This document shows positions 14,586 through 15,568 of a stretch of 15,568 nt of DNA, in pieces. Position numbers and translations under genes: made by a program. The stretch comes from JANXVV01 sp038230975 (GTDB taxonomy: Bacteria; Planctomycetota; Phycisphaerae; Tepidisphaerales; Tepidisphaeraceae). Below the pieces are notes generated by a model. That model was not told the origin of the DNA. It saw only the letters and a program-made list of their open reading frames with translations, and searched no databases. Position 1 is the first letter of the stretch, and every line of letters starts with the position of its first letter. Where the stretch lies: assembly GCA_038230975.1 (NCBI GenBank), contig JBBRMF010000111.1:1-15568 (forward strand), given 5' to 3'.

Positions 14586-14671
14586 GGTGCCACGGGTCGC
14601 GGTACTCCGAGACCTGTGCCGTTGGGATACACTCAAGACACGGGTCTCGGAGTACCGCGACCCGTGGCACC
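14586..14671. repeat. BIME-like nested palindrome upstream of the PEGA gene
   Basis: Two 34-base inverted arms (14586-14619 and 14638-14671) match at 32 of 34, spacer 18 bases. Each arm folds as CACGGGTC..GG-TACT-CC..GACCYGTG. The left arm differs from the right arm of the 12274-12357 element at a single base. Located between the partial gene and the PEGA gene, both on the minus strand; it may attenuate or terminate transcription between them. Confidence 0.9.
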
Positions 14672-14711
14672 CACTACCGTGCACACTCTCATTTTTAAGC
14701 CTGACGAAGCG

Positions 14712-15568
14712 TTACTTTGTTCCGACCACCGTCTCCATCTGGGCGACCACTTCAATGGGCATGGTCTGCTCTGCAACACGTTTGGCTTGTTGATCTTCAA
14801 CCGTCACCTTCAGAAGGTAGCGCCCGATCGTCAGCGTCGAGGGCAGTTTAATTTTCTTGACGATGAAGAAATCTCGACGGCGATTGCGCGCGTGATCGAC
14901 AACGGTCCCGGCTTTATCCATCCAGACCCGCAGCCCGGTCTCGGTGTAAAGCACGGCTTCCTGCGAAAGTTTGGTCTCCCACATTTTCTTATCTGACATC
15001 GGCGACGAGGCGAAGTTTTCGACTTCGCAGTAGATAATCGCCTCATGTTCTTTTCCGGCGATGAACTGTACCGGATCGATGGGTTCGTACACGCCGAAAC
15101 CATTTACTTTTGTACACAGGGAAAGGGTTGGAATGTTCAAGTCGGCCTGTGAACGCAGACGATCCGCCAGATCGAGTAAAGGCTTTACCTTGCGCGATAA
15201 AAGCATGTTGCCATCGGCTCGCAGGCTGTTGCGGAATAGGGTAAGGCCATCCAACACTGCTGCCACTAATTCGCGATCTTCCAGGGGCAGGGACGTGAGT
15301 TGATCCAATTGAGGCACCTTTTCATCACGGAGAAAGTGCAGAAGTTGGAAATCCAGATGTGCCCAGGTATCGCGTGGCGAACTTTGAATCTGCTGGGCCA
15401 GTTTCGATTCCAGATCGCTGGCCAGTACTAACAGGCGCGGTGTGACGACGGTGCGATTGAGATCCTCCGGCGAAATGCGCATCGCAGTCTGGGTATTGCC
15501 GATCGCCACCATCGGCGCTGCCGCGGCAACCGACAATCCCTGATTCGCACTGCTCGGCTGGGCATCTA
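14712..15568 (-). CDS. Unrecognised protein, C-terminal part (5' end outside window)
   Basis: The frame is open to the window edge, so at least 285 C-terminal residues are present and the true start lies beyond 15568; the TTG at 15536 is only an internal Leu. Visible parts: an Ala/Ser/Gln-rich linker, a helical region (about MRISPEDLN through LADRLRSQ), and a beta-rich C-terminal half with IIYCEVENFAS, a NRRRDFFIVKKIKLP segment and GRYLLKVTVED. The last half looks like an immunoglobulin-like sandwich. The pattern of a helical domain followed by this beta domain resembles conserved planctomycete hypotheticals, but the function is unknown. The linker suggests an exported or surface protein. The PEGA lipoprotein gene follows 295 bases downstream on the same strand. 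Confidence 0.8.
   Translation of the reverse strand, partial: DAQPSSANQGLSVAAAAPMVAIGNTQTAMRISPEDLNRTVVTPRLLVLASDLESKLAQQIQSSPRDTWAHLDFQLLHFLRDEKVPQLDQLTSLPLEDRELVAAVLDGLTLFRNSLRADGNMLLSRKVKPLLDLADRLRSQADLNIPTLSLCTKVNGFGVYEPIDPVQFIAGKEHEAIIYCEVENFASSPMSDKKMWETKLSQEAVLYTETGLRVWMDKAGTVVDHARNRRRDFFIVKKIKLPSTLTIGRYLLKVTVEDQQAKRVAEQTMPIEVVAQMETVVGTK

Noticed and set aside
12274..14671. CRISPR array suspected from repeated GGTCGCGGTACTCCG words
   Set aside because: Copies are inverted pairs 2.3 kb apart with no regular spacers and no cas genes.

Overview
The window looks like a chromosomal segment of a moderately GC-rich bacterium, most plausibly a planctomycete or a close relative. This is an inference from the overall feel of the proteins: a PEGA-repeat/TolB-propeller lipoprotein, several small proteins that resemble planctomycete-type hypotheticals, a Gly/Arg-tailed PNPase, and many palindromic intergenic repeats. 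No rRNA or other phylogenetic marker settles it. No rRNA or tRNA gene, transposase or CRISPR array is visible.

Layout. (1) 1-2457: a short-chain dehydrogenase (+) converges on an orphan NtrC-type sigma-54 response regulator (-). (2) 2686-3804: alanine dehydrogenase (+), read divergently from the regulator, with a palindrome just ahead of it and a large inverted repeat running into its stop codon. (3) 3964-5217: a small TPR protein and a metallophosphoesterase form a likely two-gene operon. (4) 5195-7304: four small minus-strand genes (a Cys-based phosphatase and three proteins without a clear function), partly AT-rich, with an accessory look. (5) 7500-10418: rpsO followed by pnp on the minus strand, the widespread S15-PNPase pair, here separated by a terminator and a long fold-back repeat. 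(6) 10812-12215: a MATE-family exporter (+), divergent from rpsO, with an inverted repeat between them that carries potential G-quadruplexes on both strands. (7) 12425-15568: a PEGA/TolB-propeller lipoprotein and, upstream of it, the 3' part of an unrecognised gene that leaves the window, both on the minus strand.

The main non-genic theme is a set of nested palindromes. At 3798-3895, 12274-12357 and 14586-14671 (and in a diverged G-rich form at 10604-10712) two copies of a roughly 35-38-base unit face each other, and each unit is itself a hairpin. Differences between copies often keep the hairpins paired. The arrangement resembles BIME/REP elements moved by RAYT-type transposases, but no such transposase is in the window. 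One copy supplies the stop codon of ald, two bracket the PEGA gene, and one lies between rpsO and the exporter.

Functionally the genes are mostly unrelated: housekeeping RNA turnover and translation (pnp, rpsO), amino-acid catabolism (ald), envelope functions (exporter, metallophosphoesterase, PEGA lipoprotein) and regulation (sigma-54 response regulator, phosphatase).
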